Counted from the first letter of the stretch, positions 1 to 8,481 are shown. The stretch is DNA of 64,000 bases from Chitinophaga pinensis (GCA_945897725.1 CAMDFR010000010.1:1-64000); one strand, 5' to 3'. The notes: generated by a model from the letters alone, not told the origin. A program made the numbers and translations.

Positions 1-18
1 GAAAACATATATAAAAAT

Positions 19-1236
19 ATGAAAACATTAGAAGGCTTACATGCGCTAATAAAAAGTAGACTTATAGAGAAGAAGGGAAATGTAAAATTGGTAGATAATG
101 AAGATATTATTCTTTATGGGAAAGCTTTGGGAATAAACGAGAATCAATTATTATTTAAAGTTTTAGAAATTGAAGAAACGATTGACTGGGCTGAAGAGGA
201 GTTAAAAAGAACTCGTCAGGATGCCTTAAGAACTGAAAATGCGAATACCGCCAATTCAACCGCTGCGCCCTCTTCAGATATCATTTATTGTGGTAATTGT
301 AATACCGCAAATGAAAAAGGTTCTGCCAACTTTTGCGTAGAATGCGGTGCTGAATTAGTCAAAGCACCAGCCCCTAAAGCAGAGACGGAACAACGTTATG
401 AATCAGAAACTATAAACCAACAACAAAATAATTATTCAACCACAGAACCTGAAAAAAAGAAAAGATCTAAACTTCCGTTGGTGCTAGGTATTTTAGCATT
501 ATTGACGATTGCTGCAGGAGTGTTAGGATATTTCTTTTGGGGTAAGGATTATTTACGCGATAAGAATGCAACTCGTATGTATAGTTTTGCAGGTTCCTTA
601 GCATTACGTTCTAGCCCAGCTGGCGGTGGAGATTATAACATTATTGGAAATATAGCTTATGGGTCAGAAATTTTAGTTTATGATACAGGATCTGAATGGG
701 TAAATTGTAAAGTAGATAATCAGATAGGTTATGCGCACTCAAAATACATGCTCAATAAAATTGATTTTCAAGAATTAAATGCGATTTTGGCAGATGAAGA
801 TACGCGAACTGCAGTTGCTCAAACTCGTTTCAAAAAAGCGTTGTTAAGTTATTTTCGTGATCATAATTACATTGGGAAAATGGATGAGATCATGCAGAAA
901 GAACTTTATGGACAAATTTCTAATAAGGAAGTTTGGCAGTTAATTGCTAAAGCTGAAACCAATGTTCCTAACACAGTGTATCTATCAAAAAAATCTAAAC
1001 AAGGCTCTAAGTTTAACGATTTTGCGTGTATCATACAAAATTTAAATAGTTCGGAAAGAAAATTTTTGTACTTCAGTTTCGATGATCAAGAAAATCCAAC
1101 TTTTGAAGAAGAGTCAGTTGCACCATTAGAGGGTGACATTTCTAAAATAGATTATTATGAAGATATAGATTCATATGGAAATCAGACACAGAGTATAGCA
1201 CCAATTTATACTACAAATTATCAAGAATTTGATTAA
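19..1236 (+). CDS. Zinc-ribbon membrane protein with SH3-like domain
   Basis: Unrecognised as a named protein, but the modules are clear. A soluble N-terminal stretch of about 85 residues is followed by a zinc ribbon (Cys91, Cys94, Cys106, Cys109), a polar linker, one transmembrane segment at about residues 152-174, and a bacterial SH3-like domain at about 186-246. The last 150 residues are not recognised. The layout suggests a single-pass protein with the zinc ribbon in the cytoplasm and the SH3-like domain outside, where such domains often touch peptidoglycan or peptides; this fits the L,D-transpeptidase gene 44 bp downstream. The last codons are duplicated just after the stop codon (see the repeat at 1171). 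Function is inferred only from domains. Confidence 0.75.
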   Translation: MKTLEGLHALIKSRLIEKKGNVKLVDNEDIILYGKALGINENQLLFKVLEIEETIDWAEEELKRTRQDALRTENANTANSTAAPSSDIIYCGNCNTANEKGSANFCVECGAELVKAPAPKAETEQRYESETINQQQNNYSTTEPEKKKRSKLPLVLGILALLTIAAGVLGYFFWGKDYLRDKNATRMYSFAGSLALRSSPAGGGDYNIIGNIAYGSEILVYDTGSEWVNCKVDNQIGYAHSKYMLNKIDFQELNAILADEDTRTAVAQTRFKKALLSYFRDHNYIGKMDEIMQKELYGQISNKEVWQLIAKAETNVPNTVYLSKKSKQGSKFNDFACIIQNLNSSERKFLYFSFDDQENPTFEEESVAPLEGDISKIDYYEDIDSYGNQTQSIAPIYTTNYQEFD

Positions 1237-1276
1237 TCTTACGGTAATCAGATAAAGAGATTAACACCAATTTATA
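1171..1276 (+). repeat. Imperfect 40-bp direct repeat across a stop codon
   Basis: Bases 1171-1210, near the 3' end of the first gene, match 1237-1276, which begin directly after its TAA, at 32 of 40 positions with no gaps. Both copies read in the same frame: SYGNQTQSIAPIY before the stop and SYGNQIKRLTPIY after it. The second copy runs up to the start of the next gene. It looks like the remnant of a duplicated gene end. Confidence 0.8.
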
Positions 1277-1280
1277 ACCA

Positions 1281-1895
1281 ATGGCTAGACCGCTCCAACT
1301 AATACTTTTTATTATTCCGACATTATTATTATTCGGGGTTACTTATTGGTATTTCAATGAATTGAAAAGTATTAAGAATTCAAGTTTTATAATTATCAAT
1401 AAAGCAGATATGACGCTATCTCAGTATAATTATCAAGGTCATTTACAACGTCAATTTAAAGTTGCGACTGGTAAAAATTTTGGAAATAAAATTGAAAAAG
1501 GTGATTGTAAAACACCAGAAGGAATCTTTACAATTGAAGAGATTGTTGATGCATCTACATGGAGTCATGATTTTAAAGACGACAATCAAGGTCCTATAAA
1601 AGGAGCTTATGGTCCATTTTTTATCAGATTAAAAGTACCAGGTCAAAAAGGAATAGGAATACATGGAACCCATGATAATACTTCATTAGGGAAACGAGCT
1701 TCGGAGGGGTGTATTAGGTTAAATAATAATGATTTAATAGATTTGGTCAAAAATATTAAAACAAATACAGTTGTTGTGATTACGCCGGGAAATGAAGACG
1801 TTATGATAAATTTCAATCCTGATTTGCCAAGCAATACAGATAAGGAAACCCAAAAAGTTAATTCCCAAAAATCCAATCCAAACAATAAAAAATAA
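1281..1895 (+). CDS. L,D-transpeptidase (YkuD family)
   Basis: Likely cross-links or modifies peptidoglycan, or anchors proteins to it, through a catalytic cysteine. One N-terminal membrane segment (about residues 5-25) precedes the YkuD fold. The signature is present: His128 in GIGIHGT, a second histidine at 131, and SEGCIRL with Cys144 and Arg146, all expected catalytic residues. The short lysine/asparagine-rich tail is low complexity. The gene lies 44 bp after the zinc-ribbon/SH3 gene and 4 bp before a second zinc-ribbon membrane protein, so the three probably form one transcription unit. At 204 residues it is a minimal single-domain enzyme without LysM or peptidoglycan-binding modules. 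Confidence 0.9.
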   Translation: MARPLQLILFIIPTLLLFGVTYWYFNELKSIKNSSFIIINKADMTLSQYNYQGHLQRQFKVATGKNFGNKIEKGDCKTPEGIFTIEEIVDASTWSHDFKDDNQGPIKGAYGPFFIRLKVPGQKGIGIHGTHDNTSLGKRASEGCIRLNNNDLIDLVKNIKTNTVVVITPGNEDVMINFNPDLPSNTDKETQKVNSQKSNPNNKK

Positions 1896-1899
1896 AAAT

Positions 1900-2760
1900 A
1901 TGAGCAATAAATGTCCAAAGTGTTTAAATGCTTTTACTCAAAAAACAAAGTTTTGTAAAGTATGTGGATGTAATCTGGAACAGGAATTGATTGAAACGCC
2001 AACCTGTCCAAAATGCAATACGACGTATAGTTCTGATGTCAAGTTTTGTATAAATGATGGTATAAAACTAGTCCATCCCGATAAATTGATACCCGAGTGC
2101 TCAGTTTGCAAAAAGAAATATACAAATGGTGCTAAGTTTTGTCCACTTGATGGAGGTGCTATAAAATTAGATGATGATATTCTGAAAATGAAAGTCAACG
2201 ATACTCAAAAAGAAAACAAGGATAGTAAAATCCAAGAAAATATTTCAACTCCTCAACAGCCAATAACAAATGGCCCTAGAAAATATGATAAAGCTCCAAA
2301 TGGTAAAAGATTTTTAGCTTATTTACTTGATACAATGATCATCATAGGTCTATATTTACCATCATTATATTTGCTATATGATTTTTATTATCGTTTTCTC
2401 TACTATCATTATGCGGATTATGATTATCAGTTCCAAGGAAAATTTTTATTTGGTTTAGTTTTACTTATTTTCCCTATAGGATATGCATTGATAAAAGATG
2501 GTATAGGCGAAGGTCAAAGTTATGGTAAAAGAGCCCTTGATTTAATGGTAGTGAATGTATCTGATAATAGACCTTGTACTAAACCTAATTCAATGGGAAG
2601 AAACTTGGTATTCTCTATAATAGGAGGGATACCTTATGTTGGTGCACTACTAGAAATTATTATGGTATTTGCTAATCCGGAAGGAAGAAAACTTAGTGAT
2701 CTAATAGCTGGGACACAAGTTATTGAAAAAAATAGCTACCAGAATGGTCAAGGTGTTTAA
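1900..2760 (+). CDS. Triple zinc-ribbon, RDD-family membrane protein
   Basis: Three consecutive zinc ribbons occupy about residues 5-85; the first has CPKC and CKVC pairs (Cys5, 8, 19, 22), while the later two keep the first pair but have a single cysteine in the second half. A charged linker leads to an RDD domain from about residue 128 (RFLAYLLDTMIIIG) with hydrophobic segments at about 136-160, 180-200 and 235-255. RDD proteins are poorly understood inner-membrane proteins. The start is 4 bp after the L,D-transpeptidase stop, so translation may be coupled. The specific role is unknown. Confidence 0.8.
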   Translation: MSNKCPKCLNAFTQKTKFCKVCGCNLEQELIETPTCPKCNTTYSSDVKFCINDGIKLVHPDKLIPECSVCKKKYTNGAKFCPLDGGAIKLDDDILKMKVNDTQKENKDSKIQENISTPQQPITNGPRKYDKAPNGKRFLAYLLDTMIIIGLYLPSLYLLYDFYYRFLYYHYADYDYQFQGKFLFGLVLLIFPIGYALIKDGIGEGQSYGKRALDLMVVNVSDNRPCTKPNSMGRNLVFSIIGGIPYVGALLEIIMVFANPEGRKLSDLIAGTQVIEKNSYQNGQGV

Positions 2761-2886
2761 CCAAATTGTAAGCACAACTTTTTTATGGCAATTTTAAATG
2801 AGCATCACACAATGTAAGCTACCCGCATTTTACTGATGTTTACAACATCTTCTTTATTCATATTAACAAATATTTACCCTCTCATA

Positions 2887-2909
2887 TTTGTACCGAATTT
2901 GTACCTTTG
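2887..2909 (+). promoter_or_regulatory. 11-bp tandem direct repeat overlapping a -7 box, distal copy
   Basis: Two head-to-tail 11-mers, TTTGTACCGAA and TTTGTACCTTT, are followed by G so that the second contains TACCTTTG, a Bacteroidota -7 element. The 23-bp unit recurs with two changes at 3129-3151. Eleven-base spacing places both copies on nearly the same DNA face, as expected for a head-to-tail operator of a MerR-family light/B12 sensor (CarH/LitR). The binding protein is an inference. Confidence 0.55.
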
Positions 2910-3128
2910 TCGCCTGTAATCTATATAGATCAAGGGATTTAATTTATGTATCGGAAAGTAACCACGTAAGACTTAATCAGGATTTTGATACATCCTAAAG
3001 CATTCATATACACCTTTGCAACCTAACCAATAAAACTGTTGGATTTTAATGCACCATTTTTAAACTAAGAATGAAAATCATATCCTGTTTCATCAATTGC
3101 ACGATGAATACTTGTTTTTGTCTCCTCC

Positions 3129-3151
3129 TTTGCACCGAATTTATACCTTTG
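3129..3151 (+). promoter_or_regulatory. 11-bp tandem direct repeat overlapping a -7 box, proximal copy
   Basis: The 11-mers are TTTGCACCGAA and TTTATACCTTT, again ending in a TACCTTTG -7 box (3144-3151). A TTTG at 3117-3120, 23 bp before the -7 box, can serve as the -33 element. Transcription would begin around 3158, about 30 bp before the crtD start. It matches the distal copy at 21 of 23 positions. Confidence 0.6.
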
Positions 3152-3188
3152 TTGTCAATAAAAACGAAAAGCGTCAAAAACAAGTAAC

Positions 3189-4658
3189 ATGGCATCAGCT
3201 ATCATCATAGGGTCTGGTATTGCAGGTATTGCTGCCGCGCTGCGCCTCAGGGCTGCAGGGTACGATGTATCTGTCTTTGAAGCGAATCATTATCCAGGAG
3301 GAAAGCTTCATGCTTTTGAGTTAGGGGCTTATCGATTCGACGCTGGGCCTTCCTTATTTACAATGCCTGAGCTTGTCACAGAACTTTTTGAATTGTTCAA
3401 CGAACAAGCAAAAGATTTTTTTCAATATGATCGCAAAGAAACGGTGTGCAACTACTTTTGGGAGGACGGCATGCGTTTTACTGTTGATGCCAATCGCGAA
3501 ATTTTTGCCAAAGAGGCTGCCACTTATTTCGACATAGAAGCAAGCTCCATACTCAACTATTTACAAAGAAGTGAAAAGAAATACGAATTTACCTCGCCCA
3601 TATTTCTTGAAAAATCGTTGCATAAAATCGCTACATATCTTTCAATAGACACCATCAAATCAATCCAGCAAGTTTGGAGTTTAGACCTTGGAACAAACTT
3701 AAATTCGCTGAATGAAAAAAGTATTAAGGAACCTCATCTGGTGCAATTGTTTAATCGTTATGCGACTTACAACGGCTCATCTCCATACCTTAGCAATGGA
3801 GTCATGAGTTTGATTCCACATTTAGAATTACACAAAGGCACTTATTTCCCTGTAGGTGGAATGCATTGCATCACCACTAGTTTATATCAACTTGCCTTGC
3901 GACATGGAATTCAATTTCATTTTAATAAAAAGGTCGAAGAAATAATCATTAATGAAGGTAGAGCCATTGGTATAAAAACAGACGACAAGGAGCATTTTGC
4001 AGATTGTATTGTTTCAAATATGGATATCTATGCTACGTATAAAAAAATGCTAAAGCATGAAAAGCATCCAGAACGTACATTGCAGCAGGAGCGTTCTAGT
4101 TCGGCCATCATATTTTATTGGGGCATCAAAAAGCAATTTTCTGAATTGGATCTCCACAATATTTTATTTAGTGGCAATTATAAAAAGGAATTTGAACATA
4201 TATTCGATCACAAAAGTCTCTTTGAAGATCCGACGATTTATATCAATATTACGAGCAAAGAAAAGGCAAGCGATGCACCCGCCGGACATGAAAATTGGTT
4301 TGTGATGATCAACGCCCCAGCAGATTTTGGACAGGATTGGGATGTATTCGTAGCACAAGCTCGACAAAATATTATTGACAAGGTGAACCGTTTGCTTGGT
4401 GTCGACATCGAATCGCTTATTGAAGTAGAAGACATACTCACACCTCCCTTAATTGAAGCACGTACAGGAAGCTACCGTGGTGCTTTGTATGGAGCCGCCA
4501 GCAATTCAAAGTTTGCCGCTTTTCTTCGCCATCCCAATTTTATGAGTAAATTGAAAGGTTTATATTGTTGTGGAGGCTCTGTGCATCCAGGTGGTGGAAT
4601 TCCTTTGTGTTTACTTTCAGCAAAAATTACTTCAGATTTAATTATATCAAATTCATGA
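3189..4658 (+). CDS. crtD: Carotenoid 3',4'-desaturase (CrtD type)
   Basis: A flavin-dependent amine-oxidase-fold enzyme of the phytoene desaturase superfamily. The N-terminus carries the dinucleotide-binding GSGIAG (residues 8-13), then PGGKLHAFELGAYRFDAGPS; PGGKL and RFDAGPSLFTMP are the form I associate with Bacteroidota 1-hydroxycarotenoid 3,4-desaturases rather than phytoene desaturase CrtI, which has a GRA motif. A conserved C-terminal glycine-rich block (CCGGSVHPGGGIPL) closes the FAD site. The next gene, cruF, overlaps by 4 bp and makes the 1'-hydroxy substrate, which supports the call. Length of 489 residues is normal. The alternative is CrtI; a residue-level phylogeny would decide. 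Confidence 0.8.
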   Translation: MASAIIIGSGIAGIAAALRLRAAGYDVSVFEANHYPGGKLHAFELGAYRFDAGPSLFTMPELVTELFELFNEQAKDFFQYDRKETVCNYFWEDGMRFTVDANREIFAKEAATYFDIEASSILNYLQRSEKKYEFTSPIFLEKSLHKIATYLSIDTIKSIQQVWSLDLGTNLNSLNEKSIKEPHLVQLFNRYATYNGSSPYLSNGVMSLIPHLELHKGTYFPVGGMHCITTSLYQLALRHGIQFHFNKKVEEIIINEGRAIGIKTDDKEHFADCIVSNMDIYATYKKMLKHEKHPERTLQQERSSSAIIFYWGIKKQFSELDLHNILFSGNYKKEFEHIFDHKSLFEDPTIYINITSKEKASDAPAGHENWFVMINAPADFGQDWDVFVAQARQNIIDKVNRLLGVDIESLIEVEDILTPPLIEARTGSYRGALYGAASNSKFAAFLRHPNFMSKLKGLYCCGGSVHPGGGIPLCLLSAKITSDLIISNS

Positions 4659-5320
4659 AAAAACTAGCATCATTGCGATGGTTTTATGAGAAGGAAAATA
4701 TTTCCATAGTGATTATATGGTTTTTTACTATGGTCGGTCTGGTAGGGATTTGGCAAGGCTATGGCGACTTGTTTTTACCTAAAACAATCTTTAACCAATT
4801 ATTGGGTGTGACGCTTTTAGTTTGGAATTTTCCATTGAAAAAAGGATGGAGAAGTTTGGCAATTTGGACAAGTGTTTATTTGATTGGAATCAGCGTTGAA
4901 ATTATTGGCGTTAACACAGGATTACTTTTCGGCGACTATAGCTATGGTGCTAACCTTGGTCCCAAAATACTTGGCGTACCGCCGCTGATAGGCTTCAATT
5001 GGTTGTTGCTCACATTTTTAACAGGCACTATTGCAAAGCATGTTATTCCAAACAAATGGCTCGCAGTAATTTGTGGTGCTTTATTAATGGTAGGTCTTGA
5101 TTTTTTTATGGAACCCATTGCACCTGTTTTTGATTTTTGGAGTTGGCAGGGAGGTGTTGCGCCACTTAAAAACTTTATACATTGGTACTTGGTATCTTTA
5201 TTCATGCAATTGATTGTTATAAATGATTTGCCTGAAAAAAAACATCCACTTCCCATGCATCATTTTGTTTCGCAATTGCTGTTCTTTGTTTTTTTCTATA
5301 TCATTTATACATTCAAATAG
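4655..5320 (+). CDS. cruF: Carotenoid 1',2'-hydratase CruF
   Basis: An integral membrane protein of the CruF/carotenoid biosynthesis family that adds water across the psi end of gamma-carotene-type intermediates. At least six hydrophobic segments are visible. Family features are GDYSYGANLGPKILGVPPLIGFNW and, further on, DFFMEPIAP and FWSWQGG with a downstream NFIHWY. The start ATG at 4655 overlaps the crtD TGA; the in-frame extension upstream to 4565 lies wholly inside crtD and is not used. Its 221-residue length is on the short side for the family. It sits between the desaturase and a methyltransferase in one tightly coupled operon. Confidence 0.85.
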   Translation: MKKLASLRWFYEKENISIVIIWFFTMVGLVGIWQGYGDLFLPKTIFNQLLGVTLLVWNFPLKKGWRSLAIWTSVYLIGISVEIIGVNTGLLFGDYSYGANLGPKILGVPPLIGFNWLLLTFLTGTIAKHVIPNKWLAVICGALLMVGLDFFMEPIAPVFDFWSWQGGVAPLKNFIHWYLVSLFMQLIVINDLPEKKHPLPMHHFVSQLLFFVFFYIIYTFK

Positions 5321-5484
5321 TGCCATTATTTTTCCCTATGATACAGGCTTTTCAAAATTATAAATGTCAATTTTTAAATGCAAAAAAAAGCACTTTCCTT
5401 GGTGCTGTACAAGAGGTAAGTAAACCGATTGCCTTTACTCAGAAAGCTTTTCTTCATTCATTTATTGAACCTAACATTCGCTAA
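5320..5484 (+). CDS. Possible coupled micro-ORF, 54 residues
   Basis: A GTG at 5320 shares its G with the cruF TAG, and the frame stays open for 55 codons to a TAA at 5482-5484 whose final A is the first base of the methyltransferase ATG. An internal ATG at 5338 would give 48 residues. The protein would begin MPLFFPMIQAF and end FLHSFIEPNIR; it is basic and I do not recognise it. Stop-start overlap at both ends argues for translation or for a coupling spacer. It may instead be a leftover of a larger gene. No homology support can be given here. Confidence 0.4.
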   Translation: MPLFFPMIQAFQNYKCQFLNAKKSTFLGAVQEVSKPIAFTQKAFLHSFIEPNIR

Positions 5485-6425
5485 TGGAGCAATTAACCCA
5501 CTGCCTCGCCTGTAACGCAACAAACAAGGAATCTTTTATTCAAACATCAGCTATGATGCATGAACACTCGCCCACAAGTTATAATTTCGATCGCTGTACC
5601 CATTGTGGTTTGGTGTTTCTAAATCCTCGTGTGTCAGAAACGGCATTAGGAAAATTTTATACCTCTGCCTATTTGCCCTACCGCGTTGAAGAAGCTTGGG
5701 GAAAATATGCATCCTTTGTAAAACAAGATCAACTAAACATCGATAAGGCAAGAGTCAATCGCTTGAAGGCGCACCACCAACTAACAAATCAAAGTCGCAT
5801 CCTTGATGTTGGTTGCGGAAAGCCAAGCTTTTTAGCTTGCTTGCGAAAGCAAACTAATGCCACTCTCATGGGTCTCGATTTTAGTGATGAGGGTTGGAAA
5901 AATGAACCAAACACTTATGGTAATATTGATCTAAGAATTGGTGAAGTTGTTGACATGGAAGGAGAAAAGCCAGTGGATGTGATCACCATGTGGCATTATT
6001 TAGAGCATGATTATAATCCGCAATTACATTTGAAACAATTGCTCGGCATTGCGCATGCGCAAACAAAACTTATTGTAGAAGTACCTAATTTTGATAGCTA
6101 TACACGTCGTAGGTTTGGGCAACATTGGGCAGGTTATCATACACCCCGTCACACAGCCTTATACGCTCCGAACAATATAGAACTATTGCTTAAAAATAGT
6201 GGATGGGAAGTAGAACAAGTCATGACTTATGGTACGCTGCATCCACATACCCTTCATTGGATGAGCCGCATGGAGCAGCAAGGTATCGATTGGTCAGCCT
6301 CTATGGAAAATAGGTTTGTAGGTTTTGTTGCAAGCATGTTGTTTAATGCGCCACTTTACATGCTACAGAAATATGTTTCTATGGGCTTTATGACCATTGT
6401 GGCACGACCTTCTGAAAGAAATTAA
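5484..6425 (+). CDS. Zinc-ribbon class I SAM methyltransferase
   Basis: An N-terminal zinc ribbon with Cys7, Cys10, Cys38 and Cys41 precedes a Rossmann methyltransferase with motif I ILDVGCG at residues 106-112 and a TMWHYLEH block typical of the Methyltransf_23 group. Proteins of this layout usually modify sugars, lipids or small molecules rather than nucleic acids. It overlaps the micro-ORF stop by one base and so belongs to the carotenoid operon; a carotenoid or polar-lipid substrate is an inference, and it does not resemble the carotenoid O-methyltransferase CrtF. Its 3' end overlaps the convergent crtA-like gene by 4 bp. The C-terminal hydrophobic stretch (about 270-300) may touch the membrane. 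Confidence 0.75.
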   Translation: MEQLTHCLACNATNKESFIQTSAMMHEHSPTSYNFDRCTHCGLVFLNPRVSETALGKFYTSAYLPYRVEEAWGKYASFVKQDQLNIDKARVNRLKAHHQLTNQSRILDVGCGKPSFLACLRKQTNATLMGLDFSDEGWKNEPNTYGNIDLRIGEVVDMEGEKPVDVITMWHYLEHDYNPQLHLKQLLGIAHAQTKLIVEVPNFDSYTRRRFGQHWAGYHTPRHTALYAPNNIELLLKNSGWEVEQVMTYGTLHPHTLHWMSRMEQQGIDWSASMENRFVGFVASMLFNAPLYMLQKYVSMGFMTIVARPSERN

Positions 6426-7138
6426 TGTTTTAAATAAGTCTCTAAAATGTTTTGACCTTCCCATTTTCCAATGGAGCGATAAGGTTGAAAACGCGTAAAC
6501 ATTTCTTCGTGGTACCAATTGATTTGATGGGTTTTAGTGATGGCCTCACGATGTTCAGGACTATTATAAGCAAAGTTTTTGAGCGCCGTAGCGTTTTCCC
6601 ATAAACTAAAAGTAGCCATTTGTATTAAGGGCGCTTCTCCGATTCCTTTTGTATAAATCAATCCGGGGCAACCTTGTTGAATAGGTCGTTGCGATATAGG
6701 AACATATTTCCAAAAAATCCCCAATTTATGAAGTTTAATGGTGGCTCGCGTAATGACCGCTATTAAAGGATTAGCGGCGTCCAAATCAGTAGATGGTGTA
6801 AATGGATTACCGCCCGACCACATTCCTTTGGTTTGGATAGGCTTCATGTAAACGGTCCATTGTTCGTTTGTTTTCGATACGTAGCGTTGAAATATTTTTG
6901 AGTGACTAAAAAAATCTTCAGCTGCTTTTTCGTTGTCCCACACACAAAGTAAACCATAAACACCCCAGTCTGGCAATGGATTGAAACCTAAGTCCCTGCC
7001 ACTACCCAATAGTTTATAGAAATGTAAACCAGCGGTTTTGCTTAGTGATGCATGGGCAAACTGCATTTGACCGAAAGCCCATATTTTTTTCAGTAAACTA
7101 GGAAACCTAAATAGCGTAAGCGTTGTAACAGAATGCAT
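6422..7138 (-). CDS. crtA: CrtA-like carotenoid 2'-hydroxylase/monooxygenase
   Basis: Member of the spheroidene monooxygenase family. It begins MHSVTTLTLFRF and has FGQMQFA, GSGRDLGFNPLPDWGVYGLLCVW and a late EAPLIQMATFSLWE block characteristic of the family. A CrtA relative in the marine Flavobacterium strain P99-3 is a carotenoid 2-hydroxylase in myxol synthesis; the cruF and crtD neighbours make that role likely here. The start at 7138 is chosen because a TATATTTG -7 box at 7153-7160 lies just upstream and inside the longer reading frame that would need a TTG at 7195. Length is then 238 residues. It is convergent with the methyltransferase and overlaps it by 4 bp. Confidence 0.75.
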   Translation of the reverse strand: MHSVTTLTLFRFPSLLKKIWAFGQMQFAHASLSKTAGLHFYKLLGSGRDLGFNPLPDWGVYGLLCVWDNEKAAEDFFSHSKIFQRYVSKTNEQWTVYMKPIQTKGMWSGGNPFTPSTDLDAANPLIAVITRATIKLHKLGIFWKYVPISQRPIQQGCPGLIYTKGIGEAPLIQMATFSLWENATALKNFAYNSPEHREAITKTHQINWYHEEMFTRFQPYRSIGKWEGQNILETYLKH

Positions 7139-7152
7139 TCGTATATAAAGCA

Positions 7153-7160
7153 CAAATATA
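7153..7160 (-). promoter_or_regulatory. -7 box of the crtA-like gene
   Basis: On the minus strand this reads TATATTTG, a full TAnnTTTG match. Transcription would start near 7146, only about 8 bases before the ATG at 7138. No good -33 TTTG at the usual 19-22 bp spacing was found. Confidence 0.5.
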
Positions 7161-7410
7161 TTCATAAATAATGGATTGGTTTTAAAATCCAGCAAATACG
7201 AAGGTATTCTTGAGCAATTTACCCTGGGGCATCATTCCTGGATATAGGATGGTGCTATCCTAAATAAAATAATGCGTCTTATCCAAAACGCAGATACACT
7301 GCCTTCACCACCCATACCTTTACAAAAACAATTCAATAAATTTTACGCATCGCGAAACAAAATTTCTGAAAAAAGCAACAATATTATCGTACACAACACA
7401 CCTTTAAACC

Positions 7411-8481
7411 ATGACATTAGCAGCTCAACTTTCATTATTTACGAAAGACCAAATCCATCATTCACCACGCAATCAAAAAGAGGCAGTGTTGTATTATCTC
7501 TCAAAAATGGATTTCGAAATGGTATCATTGGTATTGGATGAGGAACGCACTTATAGTGAAGCGACCAAGGATGTATTTATAGAAAAGCTCAAGGAAGTAT
7601 TTTCATATTTTTCTTCCGAAGGTGATACAGAGCTTCGATTAATACCAGGGAGATGTGATCCTTGTCGTTGTCATAGAGATCATACTGGATATAGCTTTGT
7701 GGGTAATCAATCTAATTATAGGCTCGACTTAATTGTAGAAAAGAATGCCGATGAAATCATTGATATCTTTTATTGTTCCGATTTTGTGTTGTTCACAGAA
7801 GAAAATTTGGAATCCAAAGAATCCCTTTCTTTTTATTTTGATTTTGATGAAAAAGCAGATTTTAATCCACCTGCACAGTTTTGGATTGATGTTCAGTTGG
7901 GAGATAAGGCTTGTGAGGAGTTGGTTCAATCAGCTGGTGAATTCATTGATTTTAATAGCTTGGAGGAATGGTTAAATAGATATGAACCAATTTATGAAAG
8001 AATCGAAGAGTTTGAGGTTGCTGCCCTACAAGCGAGATTTCATTATTGTTATTCTCATGTAAAAAATCTTCAGGCATTTGATGAGATAAAGCAAGAATCG
8101 ATGCATGCGATATCTGGGTTTCATTCGAAAGGACTTTGTAAGAAGAAGTGGAAGTTACTCTTAAAGTGGTTGGTTGAATATGAAGATTTGTACCACAAGG
8201 TAAATCATTTGGATATTGAGTTAAGCTGTTATTTGTATCCTAACTTAGAGAATGTTAAACAGCATCTTGTTGGTGGTATTAAAAAGCTATATTATGATCC
8301 TTCTCAGTTCGATATACAAAATAGTTTTTTGATTTTGTATAATCGATATGGTGGTATTATTTATCGCTATTACGTAAATTTACCCACCAAGTACCCAATT
8401 GTAAAAGCAGAAATGTACGCGAACTCCATAGTGCCGAAGACACTAAAATCCTTGTTAGAAGAAAAAGGTATTGATTATTAA
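7411..8481 (+). CDS. Hypothetical protein, 356 residues
   Basis: I do not recognise this protein. It is acidic and soluble, with no signal peptide or membrane segment. A distinctive cysteine/histidine cluster, GRCDPCRCHRDHTGYSF at about residues 89-105, resembles a metal site and is followed by GNQSNYRLDLIVEKN. The second half is rich in aromatic residues (HYCYSHVKN, LYPNLENVKQ, YNRYGGIIYRYYVN). It stands alone upstream of an accessory region with small unrecognised genes and repeats, with no conserved neighbour to suggest a role. The start is the first ATG in frame. Coding potential is good because the frame is long and composition is typical. Confidence 0.75.
   Translation: MTLAAQLSLFTKDQIHHSPRNQKEAVLYYLSKMDFEMVSLVLDEERTYSEATKDVFIEKLKEVFSYFSSEGDTELRLIPGRCDPCRCHRDHTGYSFVGNQSNYRLDLIVEKNADEIIDIFYCSDFVLFTEENLESKESLSFYFDFDEKADFNPPAQFWIDVQLGDKACEELVQSAGEFIDFNSLEEWLNRYEPIYERIEEFEVAALQARFHYCYSHVKNLQAFDEIKQESMHAISGFHSKGLCKKKWKLLLKWLVEYEDLYHKVNHLDIELSCYLYPNLENVKQHLVGGIKKLYYDPSQFDIQNSFLILYNRYGGIIYRYYVNLPTKYPIVKAEMYANSIVPKTLKSLLEEKGIDY

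Larger units (their letters stand above)
2761..3188. other. 428-bp intergenic region with carotenoid promoter signals
   Basis: No convincing gene is present in this non-coding stretch between the RDD gene and the carotenoid operon. Its content is the pair of 11-bp direct-repeat elements at 2887-2909 and 3129-3151, each ending in a TAnnTTTG -7 box. The second lies 38 bp before the crtD start codon, giving a short leader. No terminator hairpin was seen after the RDD gene. Confidence 0.6.

Noticed and set aside
3189-4658. Phytoene desaturase CrtI
   Set aside because: The PGGKL and RFDAGPSLFTMP motifs and the coupling to cruF fit the CrtD type better. It remains the alternative.
7272-7541. 89-codon frame upstream of the 356-residue gene
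   Set aside because: Overlaps the start of the better-supported gene in another frame and has no features.
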